Shown here: positions 21,510 through 34,250 of the stretch, one piece after another
Layout of the letters: each line of letters begins with the position of its first letter
Numbering within the stretch: the first letter of the stretch is position 1
Position numbers and translations under genes: made by a program
From: Haematobia irritans
Lineage: Eukaryota; Arthropoda; Insecta; Diptera; Muscidae
Reading direction: 5' to 3'
NCBI RefSeq assembly: GCF_050003625.1
Contig: NC_134398.1
Location: 75,197,635-75,261,634 of the forward strand
DNA: 64,000 bases
The notes under the pieces: model-generated
Told to the model about the DNA's origin: nothing
The model's input: the letters and a program-made list of their open reading frames with translations, nothing else
Databases searched by the model: none

Positions 21510-22932
21510 AACAAGTATATACGGCCGTAAGTTCGGCCAGGCCGAAGCTTATGTACCCTCCCCATGGATTGCGTAGAAACTTCTACTGAAGACTGTCATC
21601 CACAATCGAATTACTTGGGTTGCGGTAACACTTGCCGATGGCAAGGTATCTTAAAACTTCCTAACACCGTAATATATACCACATAGTCCATACGTGGTAT
21701 ATATTGAACTAAAAAAGGCCGATTAAATACGTATATAATTAAGTTTAAAGTTTCTATAGAAATAAAATTGTGACAAAATAAAATTTTGACAACATTTTCT
21801 ATAGAAGTAAACTTTGGAAAAAATTTTCAATAGAAGTAAACTTTGGAAAAAATTTTCTATAGAAATAAAATTTTGACAAAATTTTCTATAGAAATAAAAT
21901 TTTGACAAAATTTTCTATAGAAATAAAATTTTCTATAGAAATAAAATGTTGACAAAATTTTCTATAGAAATAAAATTGTGACAAAATTTTCTATAGAAAT
22001 AAAATTTTGTCAAAATTTTCTATAGAAATAAAATTTTGACAAAATTTTCTAAAGAAATAAAATTTTGACAAAATTTTCTATAGAAATTACATTTTGACAA
22101 TGTTTTCTATAAAAATAAAATTTTGGTAGATTATTTTTGGCTCGAGTGGCAACCATGTTATGAACCGATATGGGCCAATTTGTGTGTGATTGCGGATCGG
22201 CTATATATAACTATATACCGATAATGGACCAATTTTGGCATGGTTATTAGCGGCCTTATACTAACACCACGTTGCAAATTTCAATCGGATCGGATGACTT
22301 TTGCTCCTCTAAGAGGCTCCGGAGGTCAAATCTGTGGATCGGTTTATATGGGGGCTATATGTAATTATGGACCGATATGGACCACTTTCTGCACGGTTGT
22401 TAGAGACCATATACTAACACCATGTACCAAATTTCAGCCGGATCGGATGAAATTTGGTTCTCTTAGAGGCTCCGCAAGCCAAATCGGGGGATCGGTTTAT
22501 ATGGGGGCTATATGTAATTATGAACCGATGTAGACCAATTTCTGCACGGTTGTTAGAGACCATATACTAACACCATGTACCAAATTTCAGCCGAATCGGA
22601 TGAAATTTGCTTCTCTTAGAGCAATCGCAAGCCAAATTTGGGGGTCCGTTTATATGGGGGCTATACGTAAAAGTGGACCGATATGGCCCATTTGCAATAC
22701 CATCCAACCTACATCAATAACAACTACTTGTGACAAGTTTCAAGTCGATAGCTTGTTTCGTTCGGAAGTTAGCGTGACGGACGGACGGATTGACGGACAT
22801 GCTCAGATCGCCTTAAAATTTCACCACGACCCAGAATATATATACTTTATGTGGTCTTAGAGCAATATTTCGATGTGTTACAAACGGAATGATAAAGTTA
22901 ATATACCCCCATGCTATGGTGGAGGGTATAAA
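21510..22932 (-). mobile_element. Family A repeat A5, reversed (copy 1)
   Basis: Runs from AACAAGTATATACGGCCG (3' end) through a long 30 bp palindromic array (about 21770-22130), three modules and a (GACR)n tract (about 22779-22800) to GGTGGAGGGTATAA, its 5' end. The complete length of about 1.42 kb contrasts with the internally deleted counterpart at 30519-31516. Confidence 0.8.
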
Positions 22933-23011
22933 AATACTTACCAATTTATGACTAAACTATACGCTGAGATATAACAAACATTTTCCAAATTCATCTGGAA
23001 TTGAATATTAA

Positions 23012-25030
23012 TTATACCGAGCGCCACACTATGGAACAGGGTATTATAAGTTAGTGCATATGTTTGTAACACCCAGAAGGAATCGAGATAGACACATGGT
23101 GTCTTCGGCAATAATGCTCGGGGTGGTCCTCTGAGCCGATATAACCATGTCCGTCTGTCCGTCCGTCCGTCCGTCTGTTTGTGAACACATTTTTGTGATA
23201 AAAGTCTAGGTCGCAGTTTAAGTCCAATCGACTTCAAATTTGGCACATGTTCCTGTTTTGGGGCAGAATAGAATCCTATTGATTTTGGAAGAAATCGGTT
23301 CAGATTTAGATATAGCTCCCATATATATCTTTCGCCCGATATGTACTTATATGGAACCAGAAGCCAGAGTTTTATCCCGATTTGCTTGAAATTTTACACG
23401 AGGAGTACAATTGGTAGTATAGTCGAGTGTTCAAAATTTGATTGAAATCGGTTCAGATTTAGATATAGCTCCCATATATATCTTTCGCCCGATATGGACT
23501 AATATGGTTCTAAAAGCCAGAGTTTTGACCCAATTTGGTTGAAATTTTGCACATGGAGTACAATTAGTAGTGTAGTCAAGTGTGCTAAATTTTATTGAAA
23601 TCGGTTCAGATTTAGATATAGCTCCCATATATATCTTTCGCTCAATATTGACTAATATCGTCCTAGAAACCAGAGTTTTGGCCCAATTTGGTTGAAATTT
23701 TTCACTAGAAGTACAATTAGTAGTGTAGTCATGTGTGCCAAATTTGCACTCAAAAAAAAGTGAACTCTCTATTTCACTAAAGCCAATTTAACATTATTTT
23801 AGTTCATGGAATTATTATGTTTGGAGCAAGTTGCCTTTACTTATATTATTTTTTGTTTACGTTAGTTAAATTAACTAAAACCGAGGAAAAAACTATACTC
23901 AAATGAAGCATAAAATTAACTAAATTCGTGTATTCCACAAAATAGTTCAGAATTTATTTAAATTTGTAAATTTTACCAAAAAGGCGTCCATCATGAACTT
24001 CGTATGTCACTAAAGACATTCTTGCAATTTTGAACTCCAAATTTTTCCTTCAAACTATAAAATTTTCTTTAACAAGTGAAAAAACTTAGTTATGTCTAAT
24101 AAATTTTCTTGAATTTGTCGAAAAATATTTACTTACTTTTATGACATCGGCGTGATGCCAACGTTTGTAATACTGTTTAGTTAAAATTTTCTACAAATAT
24201 TCAAAATTTTCTAAAATTAATCGAAAGTTTTCTTCCTGGTGGGTTCACTGTTTTTTCAGTGTGGTTGAAATCGGTTCAGATTTAGATATAGCTCCCATAT
24301 ATATCTTTCGCCCGATATGGACTAATATGGTCCTAGAAGCCAGAGGTTTGGCCCAATTTGATTGAAATTTTGCACTAGGAGTACAACTGGTAGTGTAGTC
24401 AAGTGTGCCAAATTTGATTGAAATCGGTTCAAATTTAGATATAGCTCCCATATATAGCTTTCGCCCGATTTACACTCATATGACCACAGAGGCCAATTTT
24501 TTACTGCGATTTAGTTGAAATTTTGCACAGGAAGTATAATAAGCATATGCTTGCCAAATTTGGTTGAAATCGGTTCAGATTTAGGTATTGCTCCCATATA
24601 TATGTTTTTCTGATTTCGACCAACATTTTCCTTGTAAAATCGCCACTGCTTAGTCTAAAAAATGTAAAAATGACTCTAATTTTCCTAAACTTCTAATACA
24701 TATATATCGAGCGATAAATCATAAATAAACTTTTGCGAAGTTTCCTTAAAATTGCTTCAGATTTAAATGTTTCCCATATATTTTTACTAAAATTGTGTTC
24801 CACCCTAGTGCATTAGCCATCTTAAATTTTGAGTCTATAGATTTTTAGAGAAGACTATCAAATTCTGTCCAGATCGAGTGATATTTAAATGTATGCATTT
24901 GGGACAAACCTTTATATATAGCCCCAACACATTTGACGGATGTGATATGGTATCGAAAATTTAGATCTACAAAGTGGCGCAGGGTATAATATAGTCGGCC
25001 CCGCCCGACTATAGACTTTCCTTACATGTT
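23012..25030 (+). mobile_element. Family D repeat D1 (B-like), with nested MITE
   Basis: A B-related subfamily. The 5' inverted repeat is TTATACCG...GGGTATTATAAG, (GTCY)n lies at about 23151-23180, and the modules contain CCAGAAGCCAGAGTTTT variants. The 3' part from about 24594 is nearly identical to the 3' end of B2, not to D2, which marks the duplication junction. It is interrupted by the MITE at 23747-24261. Confidence 0.75.
23747..24261. mobile_element. 515 bp MITE with CACT-type terminal inverted repeats
   Basis: Ends CACTCAAAAAAAAGTGAAC and the complement of CACTGAAAAAACAGTGAAC, about 19 bp with few mismatches. Flanked by TG on both sides. The orthologous position in copy 2 (about 32430) lacks the element and reads straight through. 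No transposase inside; superfamily not certain. Confidence 0.8.
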
Positions 25031-25257
25031 TTTTTCTAACATTAGCCGACTTAAATTTTGAGTCTATAGATTTTGTAGAAGTCTATCAAATTCTGTCCAG
25101 ATCGAGTGATATTTAAATGTACGTATTTGGGACAAACCTTTATATAGCCCCCAACACATTTGACGGATGTGATATGGTATCGAAAATTTAGATCTACAAA
25201 GTGGCGCAGGGTATAATATAGTCGGCCCCGCCCGACTTTAGACTTTCCTTACTTGTT
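25031..25257 (+). repeat. Family B 3'-end unit (copy 2 counterpart of 17914-18141)
   Basis: Same 5'-truncated B end as in copy 1, finishing CTTACTTGTT, immediately followed by the start of the C element. Confidence 0.75.
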
Positions 25258-25406
25258 ATACCCACCACCATAGAATGGTGACGGGGGTATAATAAGTTTG
25301 TCATTCCGTTTGTAACGCATCGAAATATCGATTTCCGACTATATAAAGTATATATATTCTTGATCAGGGAGAAATTCTAAGACGATATAACGATGTCCGT
25401 CTGTCC

Positions 25407-25440
<34 letters not shown>

Positions 25441-27147
25441 TGTAATCACGCTACAGACTTCAATAATGAAGCAATCGTGCTGAAATTTTGCACAAGCTCG
25501 TCTTTTGTCTGCAGGCAGGTCAAGTTCGAAGATGGGCTATATCGGTCCAGGTTTTGATATAGTCCCCATATAAACCGACCTCCCGTCTTGGGCTTATAGA
25601 AATCGTAGTTTTTATCCAATTTGCCTGAAATTTGAAATCTGGAGGTATTTTATGACCATAAAGAGATGTGCCAAAAATGGTGAGTATCGGTCCACGTTTT
25701 GGTATAGCCCCCATATAGACCGATCTCCCGATTTTACTTCTTGGGCTTATAGAAACCGCAGTTTTTATTCAATTTACCTGAAATTTGAAATCTAGAGGTA
25801 TTGTAAGACCACAAATACGTGTGCCAAAAATTGTGAGTATCGGTCCATATTTTGGTATAGCCCCCATATAGACCGATCTCCCGATTTTACTTCTTGGGCT
25901 TATAGAAAACGCAGTTTTTATTCAATTTACCTGAAATTGAAAATCTAGAGGTATTGTAGGACTACAAATACGTGTGCCAAAAATTGTGAGTATCGGTCCA
26001 TATTTTGGTATAGCCCCCATATAGACCGATCTCCCGATTTTACTTCTTGGGCTTATAGAAACCGCAGTTTTTATTCAATTTATCTGAAATTGGAAATCTA
26101 GAGGTATTGTAGGACCACAAATATGTGTGCCAAAAATTGTGAGTATCGGTCCATATTTTGGTATAGCCCCCATATAGACCGATCTCCCGATTTTACTTCT
26201 TGGGCTTATAGAAACCGTAGTTTTTATTCAATTTACCTGAAATTGGAAATCTAGAGGTATTGTAGGACCACAAATACGTGTGCCAAAAATTGTGAGTATC
26301 GGTCCATATTATGGTATAGCCCCCATATAGACCGATCTCCCGATTTGGGGTCTTGGGCTTATAGAAACCGTAGTTTTTATCCAATTTGTCTGAAATTGGA
26401 AATCTAGAGGTATTTTAGGACCATAAAGAGGTGTGCCGGAAATGGTGAGTATCGATCCATATTTTGGTATAGCCCCCATATAGACCGATTCCCCAATTTT
26501 ACTTCTTGGGCTTCTAGAATCCGAAGTTTTTATCCTATTTGCCTGAAATTGGAAATCTAGAGGTATTTTCGGGTCACAAAGAGGTGTGCCGAAAATGGTG
26601 AGTATCGGTCCATATTTTAGTATAGCCCCCATAAGAACGATCTCCCGATTTAACTCCTTGGGTTTCTAGAAACCGTAGTTTTTATCTGATATGCCTGAAA
26701 TTGTAAATATTCTGGTATTTTAGGCTCACAAAAACGTGTATCGGATTAAGTTTTTATCGGTCCATTTGGTAATGCCTCCATATAGACCGACTTCACTTCT
26801 TGAGGGTGTAGAAGGCGCACTGATCATGAAAATTGCTTGAAACTCAATGTAAAATTTCCAGATTTTACTTCTACAGATTTAAGATTTCAAATCAAGACGT
26901 TATTTTATAATTTTCTTGCACACTTACAAGAGATGTTAATGATTCCTCTAAAACTCAAACAAAAATGCTTCTTATAAATCCAGAATCTGATATAGTCCTC
27001 ATAGGTGAAATCTTTAAATTTATCTTCGGGTTGTGTCCTCAAGTCCTCAAGCCCTCCTGAAATTTCAAAGGAAACCCTAATATTTGGTTCATGGTGGTGG
27101 GTATTTAAGATTCGGCCCGGCCGAACTTACTGCTGTATATACTTGTT
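25258..27147 (+). mobile_element. Family C element C1 (1890 bp), cleanly inserted in copy 2
   Basis: Starts ATACCCACCACCATAG with the matching GGGGGTATAATAAG arm, has (GTCY)n at about 25397-25440, about seven ~152 bp modules with the core GGTATAGCCCCCATATAGAC, and ends in TTCGGCCCGGCCGAA and ATATACTTGTT. The flanks rejoin exactly to the copy 1 sequence at 18141/18142 within a T run, with no detectable target duplication beyond Ts. Confidence 0.9.
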
Positions 27148-27528
27148 TTTTACTAACATTAGCCGACTTAAATTTTGAGTCTATAGATTTTGTAGAAGTC
27201 TATCAAATTCTGTCCAGATCGAGTGATATTTAAATGTACGTATTTGGGACAAACCTTTATATAGCCCCCAACACATTTGACGGATGTGATATGGTATCGA
27301 AAATTTAGATCTACAAAGTGGCGCAGGGTATAATATAGTCGGCCCGCCCGGCTTTAGACTTTCCTTACTTGTTTCTTCATATTTTATCAAAGTCCTTTAA
27401 AAACTAGTTAACGACAACTTTATTTTCAAAATTAAGACTCGACTTCCAGCAGTAATTATGCTATGTTTCAAGTAAAAAGCGTCTTTACAATGAAGTGTTG
27501 AAAAACATGTCCTATATTTGAACGATTT
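27148..27528 (+). repeat. Family B 3'-end unit plus spacer (copy 2)
   Basis: Nearly identical to 18142-18522 of copy 1: a B 3' end unit finishing at about 27373, then the 155 bp spacer. Confidence 0.75.
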
Positions 27529-28867
27529 TTATACCCTTCACCACTACTGTGGTACAGGGTATAATAAGTTTGTGCATTTGTATGTAACGCCAAGAAGGAG
27601 TAATCATAGACCAACCTTTTAGTATACGGATCGGCTTAGAATTAAATTCTGAGTCGATTTAGCGATGTCCGTCTATCTGTCTGTCTGTTGGTGTATTTTT
27701 GTGTGCAAAGTACAGCTCGCAGTTTTAGTCCGATTGGTATAGGGTCCTGTTTCCGCTCAAAGACGATCCCTATTGATTTTGGAAAAAATCGGTTCAGATT
27801 TAGATATAGCTGCCATATATTTTTCACCGATCTGGTCATAGTTGGCATGTATATCAACCGATCTTCCTCAAATTCCGTACAACCGAATATTTTATGAGTC
27901 TCGAAAAACTTGCAAAATATCAGCCAAATCGGTTCAGATTTAGATATAGCTCCCATATATAGCTTTCGCCCGATTTACACTCATATGACCGCAGAGGCCA
28001 ATTGTTTGCTACGATTTAGTTGAAATTTTGCACAGGGAGTAGAATTAGCATTATAGCTATGAGTGTCAAATATGGTGGAAATCGGTTCAGATTTAGATAT
28101 AGCTCCCATATATAGCTTTCGCCCGATTTACACTCATATGACCACAGAGTCCAATCTTTTACTCCGATTTAATTGAAATTTTGCACAGGGAGTAGAATGA
28201 GTACTGTAGATATGCGTGCCAAATTTGGTTGAAATCGGTTCAGATTTAGATACAGCTCCCATATATAGCTTCGCCCGATTTACACTCATATGACCACAGA
28301 GGCTAATTTTTTGCTCCGATTTAGTTGAAATTTTGCACAGGGAGTAGAATTAGCATTGTTGCTATGCGTGCCAAATTTAGTTGAAATCGGTTCAGATTTA
28401 GATATAGCTCCCATATATATGTTTTTCTGATTTCGACAAAAATGGTCAAAATAGCAACATTTTCCTTGTAAAATCGCCACTGCTTAGTCGAATAGTTGAA
28501 AAAATGACTCTAATTTTCTTAAACTTCTAATACATATATATCGAGCGATAAATCATAAATAAACTTTTGCGAAGTTTCCTTAAAATTGCTTCAGATTTAA
28601 ATGCTTCCCATATTTTTTTTACTAAAATTGTGTTCCACCCTAGTCCATTAGCCAACTTAAATTTTGAGTCTATAAATTTTGTAAAAGTCTATCAAATTCT
28701 GTCCAAATCAAGTGATATTTAAATGTATGTATTTGGGACAAACCTTTATATATAGCCCCCAACACATTTGACGGATGTGATATGGTATCGAAAATTTAGA
28801 TCTACAAAGTGGTGCAGGGTATTATATAGTCGGCCCCGCCCGACTTTAGACTTTCCTTACTGGTTTC
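27529..28867 (+). mobile_element. Family B element B3 (copy 2)
   Basis: Near-identical copy of 18523-19860; differences are a few substitutions and one-base length changes in T runs. Confidence 0.8.
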
Positions 28868-30518
28868 AATAAAAAAAGTTATTTTTGGAAACAACAACAG
28901 TGTCCATTTTGTTTATAAATATCAAACACTGTTCTTTTCTGACTTTTGGTCTTTAATAAAACACATTTTACAGTTCAAAATTTAATATAGTACAATGTAA
29001 TGTTGAACATTTTTTCGGAATGTTCCGAACATATGTGGAATGAATGAAAAAAAAAAAAATAAAAATAAAAAAACTTTGGTCGAAGCAGGGATCAAACCCA
29101 CGACCCTTGGCATGAGAGTCAGACGTAGCAACCACTGCTTCACGGTGCCAAACTAAATGTTTGTTTCTGTTAAATAAACTTTGTTTATTCGTTTCGTGGG
29201 CGCCGCAAGCTATGCTATATAAATATAACTTATATGGATAATTATCTATTGATGACCATAACAGGTACATAGCTCAGTGGTTAGTGTGTTGGCTTACAAA
29301 GTGCATGGTCCGCGGTTCGATTCTCCGTCCAGGCGAAAGGTAAAAAAAAATTTAAAAATTTATAAATTCGTATAATTTCTTCTACATTGTTGGTATTACA
29401 GGAAAAGGTGTTAAGAACTAAAAAACTCGTGGATGTGAGAAAGATGTGAGGGAAAATGCAATTAGCAAGAAAATTTGTTTTTAGTTAGTCTTTATGAAAT
29501 TGTTGTTACATCCTGGAAAAGAATAATTGTTTATCACAAAAAGTATATACTTTTCTTCCAAATACACTTCCTTACAGCGAAAAGCAAATAAGAAACGAAC
29601 TTTGTTTGTCTAAAATTTCGTTTGGGAGGAAAGAATTATTTTTTTGCGTGTACAAGCGGTTTCACAGAAATTGTTCTCTTTTGATTCTTTCGCTGTGTTA
29701 TGTTGATATCTTTCGTCAACTCTCCCGGTTTCCATCTCTATTTCTTTCTCTATACTCTCTCTGTCGCTTTGAATAAAATATCACAACATATGTATGTTTA
29801 GTTGAAATTTGTAAATATATATATGTTTGCATTCACACATATGATTTTTATGAAACATTCATGCCCCAAACATAATATATTCTAACATATTATTATAGAT
29901 GTTAGTGTTAGTGTAGGAACATTACATGTTTGCACTTATATATATTGTGTTTAAAAATTGTGCCCGAAACACATTTTGTTTATATCGGAACATATGAAAA
30001 ACATCATTTTCTAACAGTGTACTAATTCGACCGTTTTATGAATTTTTGTTTTATACTAATTAAAACCAAATTGAATAAGAAAATAAATTCAAGTTTGATT
30101 CACTTTTTCGCTCACGATGAAAATTATAGCGTCTTAAAATGAGCCGTAGTCAAAATGACGAAGGATGACGTTAATGTGCAAAAAATAAAGATGACTGTCC
30201 AGGGTTAAAAGAAAGTTAAAGAATCCTTACCAATTCACTATTAAATTACAAGCAAATGGGCACTACATTTTTTTCCAAATTTTTAAGGGGTTATTCTGAA
30301 ATTAAATATTTGCTTTTTACATTAAAAATATTACATTGGTTTCCATAAAAGGTCATAAAAACGTAAATATTCTAGTTGAAAGAAAGAAAACTTACCAATT
30401 CTCTCTAAATTAAATATTGCTTTTACAACAAAGAAAAACATTAAACTGGTTTCCAAAAAAAAATTAACTAATGATAATACACATAAAAAATATTCTTTTT
30501 AAAAGAAAGCCATATTAA
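28868..30518. repeat. Copy 2 of the tRNA-like/family F repeat region
   Basis: Matches 19861-21509, including the minus-strand SINE head (about 29078-29148), the plus-strand tRNA-like segment (29264-29335) and family F modules (about 30220-30470). Confidence 0.6.
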
Positions 30519-31516
30519 AACAAGTATATACGGCCGTAAGTTCGGCCAGGCCGAAGCTTATGTACCCTCCACCATGGATTGCGTAGAAACTTCTACTGAA
30601 GACTGTCATCCACAATCGAATTACTTGGGTTGCGGTAACACTTGCCGATGGCAAGGTATCTTAAAACTTCCTAACACCGTAATATATACCACATAGTCCA
30701 TACGTGGTATATATTAAACTAAAAAAGGCCGATTAAATACGTATATAATTAAGTTTAAAGTTTCTATAGAAATAAAATTGTGACAAAATAAAATTTCGAC
30801 ATTTTCTATAGATGTAAACTTTGGAAAAAATTTTCTATAGAAATAAAATTTTGTCAAATTTTTCTATAGAAATAAAATGTTGACAAAATTTTCTATAGAA
30901 ATAAAATTTTGACAAAATATTCTGTAGAAATAAAATTTTGACAAAATTTTCTATAGAAATTTCATTTTGACAATGTTTTCTATAAAAATAAAATTTTGGT
31001 AAATTATTTTTGTCTCGAGTGGCAACCATGTTATGAACCGATATGGGCCAATTTGTGTGTGATTGCGGATCGGCTATATATAACTATATACCGATAATGG
31101 ACCAATTTTGGCATGGTTATTAGCGGCCTTATACTAACACCACGTTGCAAATTTCAATCGGATCGGATGACTTTTGCTCCTCTAAGAGGCTCCGGAGGTC
31201 AAATCTGGGGATCGGTTTATATGGGGGCCATATGTAATTATGGACCGATATGGATCAATTTCTGCACGGTTGTTAGAGACCATATACTAACACCATGTAC
31301 CAAATTTCAGCCGGATCGGATGAAATTTGCTTCTCTTAGAGGCTCCGCAAGCCAAATCGGGGGATCGGTTTATATGGGGGCTATATATAATTATGAACCG
31401 ATGTGTACCAATTTCTGCACGGTTGTTAGAGACTATATACTAACACCATGTACCACATTTCAGCCGGGTCGGATGAAATTTGCTTCTCTTAGAGCAATCG
31501 CAAGCCAAATTTGGGG
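30519..31516 (-). mobile_element. Family A repeat A5 (copy 2), 5' part deleted
   Basis: Same 3' end and modules as 21510-22932, but it stops at AGCCAAATTTGGGG and fuses directly to the family F segment ATATAACAAGC. It has thus lost the (GTCY)n tract and the 5' inverted repeat. The 30 bp array is about 130 bp shorter than in copy 1. Confidence 0.75.
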
Positions 31517-31559
31517 ATATAACAAGCATTTTCCAAATTCATCTGGAATTGAATATTAA

Positions 31560-32822
31560 TTATACCGTGGGTCACACTGTGGAACAGGGTATTATAAGTT
31601 AGTGCATATGTTTGTAACACCCATAAGGAGACGAGATAGACACATGGTGTCTTTGGCAATAATGCTCGGGGTGGTTCCCTGAGTCGATATAACCATGTCC
31701 GTCTGTCCGTCCGTCTGTCTGTGAACACATTTTTGTGATCAAAGTCTAGGTCGCAGTTTAAGTCCAATCGACTTCAAATTTTGCACATGTTCCTGTTTTG
31801 GGTCAGAATAGAACCCTATTGATTTTGGAAGAAATCGGTTCAGATTTAGATATAGCTCCCATATATATCTTTCGCCCGATATGTACTTATATGGATCCAG
31901 AAGCAAGAGTTTTATCCCGATTTGCTTGAAATTTTGCACGAGGAGTACAATTGGTAGTATAGTGTGCAAAATTTGATTGAAATCGGTTCAGATTTAGATA
32001 TAGCTCCCATATATACCTTTTGCCCGATATGGACTTATATGGCCCCAGAAGCCAGATTTTAGGCCCAATTTGGTTGAAATTTTGGACATGGAGTACAATT
32101 AGTAGTGTAGTCAAGTGTGCTAAATTTTATTGACATCGGTTCAGATTTAGATAAAGCTCCAATATATATCTTTCGACCGATATTGACTAATATCGTCCTA
32201 GAAGCCAGAGTTTTGGCCCAATTTGGTTGAAATTTTGCACTTGAAGTACAATTAGTAGTGTAGTCATGTGCGCCAAATTTGGTTGAAATCGGTTCAGATT
32301 TAGATATAGCTCCCAAATATATCTTTCGCCCGATATTGACTAATATCGTCCTAGAAGCCAGAGTTTTGGCCCAATTTGGTTGAAATTTTGCACTAGAAGT
32401 ACAATTAGTAGTGTAGTCATGTGTGCCAAATTTGGTTGAAATCGGTTCAGATTTAGATATAGCTCCCATATATAGCTTTCGCCCGATTTACACTCATATA
32501 ACCACAGAGGCCAATTTTTACTGAATTTTTAGTTGAAATTTTGCACAGGGAGTATAATAAGCATTGTTGTTATGCGTGCCAAATTTGGTTGAAATAGGTT
32601 CAAGTTTAGGTATAGTTCCCATATATATATTTTTCTGATTTCGACAAAATTGGTCAAAATACAAACATTTCCCTTTTAAAATCGCCTATGCTTAGTCGAA
32701 AAGTTGTAAAAACTACTCTAATTTTCCTCTACTTCTAATACATATATATCGAGCGAAAAATCATAAATAAAAGTTTGTGAAGTTTCCTTAAAATTGCTCC
32801 ATATTTAAATCTTTCCCATATT
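31560..32822 (+). mobile_element. Family D repeat D2, left part
   Basis: Counterpart of D1, with the same 5' end and modules. It is interrupted at the T run after GATTTAAATCTTTCCCATAT by element B4. Its tail cannot be separated from the B4 tail. Confidence 0.7.
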
Positions 32823-34250
32823 TATACCCTTCACCACTACTGTGGTACAGGGTATAATAAGTTTGTGCATTTGTATGTAACGCCAAGAAGGAAAAGTCTG
32901 AGACCCATCGTTTAGTATACCGATCGTCTTAGAATTAAATTCTGAGTCGATTTACTGATGTCCGTCTGTATGTCTGTCTGTCTGTCCGTCTGTCTGTCTG
33001 TTCATGTATTTTTGTGCGCAAAGTACAGGTCGCAGTTTAAGTCCGATCGTCCTCAAATTTTGCACAGGGTCGTTTTAGGGAACAAAGACGATCGCTATTG
33101 ATTTTGGTTCAGATTTAGATATAGCTGTCATATATAATTTATATTATTTATCCCCGATCTGGTTATAGTTGGCGTGTTTATCAACCGATGTTCTTCAAAT
33201 TCAGCACATCCGAATACTTTATGAGTCTCAAAAAACTTGCAAAATATCAGCTAAATCGGTTCAGATTTAGATATAGCTCCCATAAATATCTTTCGTCCGA
33301 TTTAGACTCATATGACCACAGAGGCAAAAGTTTACTACCGATTTTCGTGAAATTTTGCACAAAGAGTAGAATTGACATTCTACCAATGTTTGGTAAATTT
33401 GATTGAAATCGGTTCAGATGTAGATATAGCTCCCATATATATCTTCAGCCCGATAAGGACTAATACGGTCCCAGAAGCCAGAGTATTACCCCAATTTGGT
33501 TGAAATTTTGCACTAGGAGTACAATTAGTAGTGTAGTCAACTGTGCCAAATTTCATTGAAATCGGTTCAGATTTAGATATAGCTCCCATATATATATCGT
33601 TCGCCCGATTTACACTCATATGACCACAGTGGCCAATCTTTTACTCCGATTTAATTGAAATTTTGCACAGGTGGTAGAATTAGCATTGTAGCTATGCATG
33701 CCAAATTTGGTTGAAATCGGTTCAGATTTAGATATAGCTCCCATATATAGCTTTCGCCCGATTTACACTCATATGACCTCAGAGGCCAATTTTTTGCTCC
33801 GAATTAGTTGAAATTTTGCACAGGGAGTAGAATTAGCATTGTAGCTATACGTGCCAAATTTGGTTGAAATCTGTTCAGATTTAGATATATCTCCCATATA
33901 TAGCTTTCGCCCGATTTACACTCATATGACCACAGAGGCCAATTTTTAACTCCGATTTAGTTGAAATTTTGCACGGGAGTAGAAATAGCATTGTAGCTAT
34001 GCGTGCCAAAGTTGGTTGAAATCGGTTCAGATTTAGATATAGCTCCCATATATATGTTTTTCTGATTTCGACACAAATGGTCAAAATACCAACATTTTCC
34101 TTGTAAAATCGCCACTGCTTAGTCGAAAAGTTGTAAAAATGACTAATTTTCCTTAACTTCTAATACATATATACCGAGCGATAAATCATAAATAAACTTT
34201 TGCGAAGTTTCCTTAAAATTGCTTCAGATTTAAATGTTTCCCATATTTTT
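32823..34250 (+). mobile_element. Family B element B4, inserted in D2
   Basis: Begins TTATACCCTTCACCACTACT inside D2. It has a long (GTCY)n tract (about 32958-33003) and about six modules. It is itself interrupted at its CCCATATTTTT run by element C2. Tail at about 36289-36693. Confidence 0.75.

Larger units (their letters stand above)
17480..24593. repeat. Tandem segmental duplication, copy 1 (~7.1 kb)
   Basis: Sequence from about 17480 is repeated from about 24594. The offset is 7113-7114 up to 18141 and about 9006 after it, a difference equal to the 1890 bp C element present only in copy 2. Minus-strand translations at 18175-18384 and 27181-27390 are identical. Copy 1 alone carries a 515 bp MITE (23747-24261). 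Copy ends lie in homologous B/D 3' parts, consistent with unequal crossing over. Confidence 0.85.
24594..32640. repeat. Tandem segmental duplication, copy 2
   Basis: Second copy of the block starting at 17480. Relative to copy 1 it has the C element inserted at 25258-27147, lacks the MITE, lacks about 340 bp of the A5/F region (copy 1 about 22635-22975), and has a shorter 30 bp array. The right end is approximate. Confidence 0.8.
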
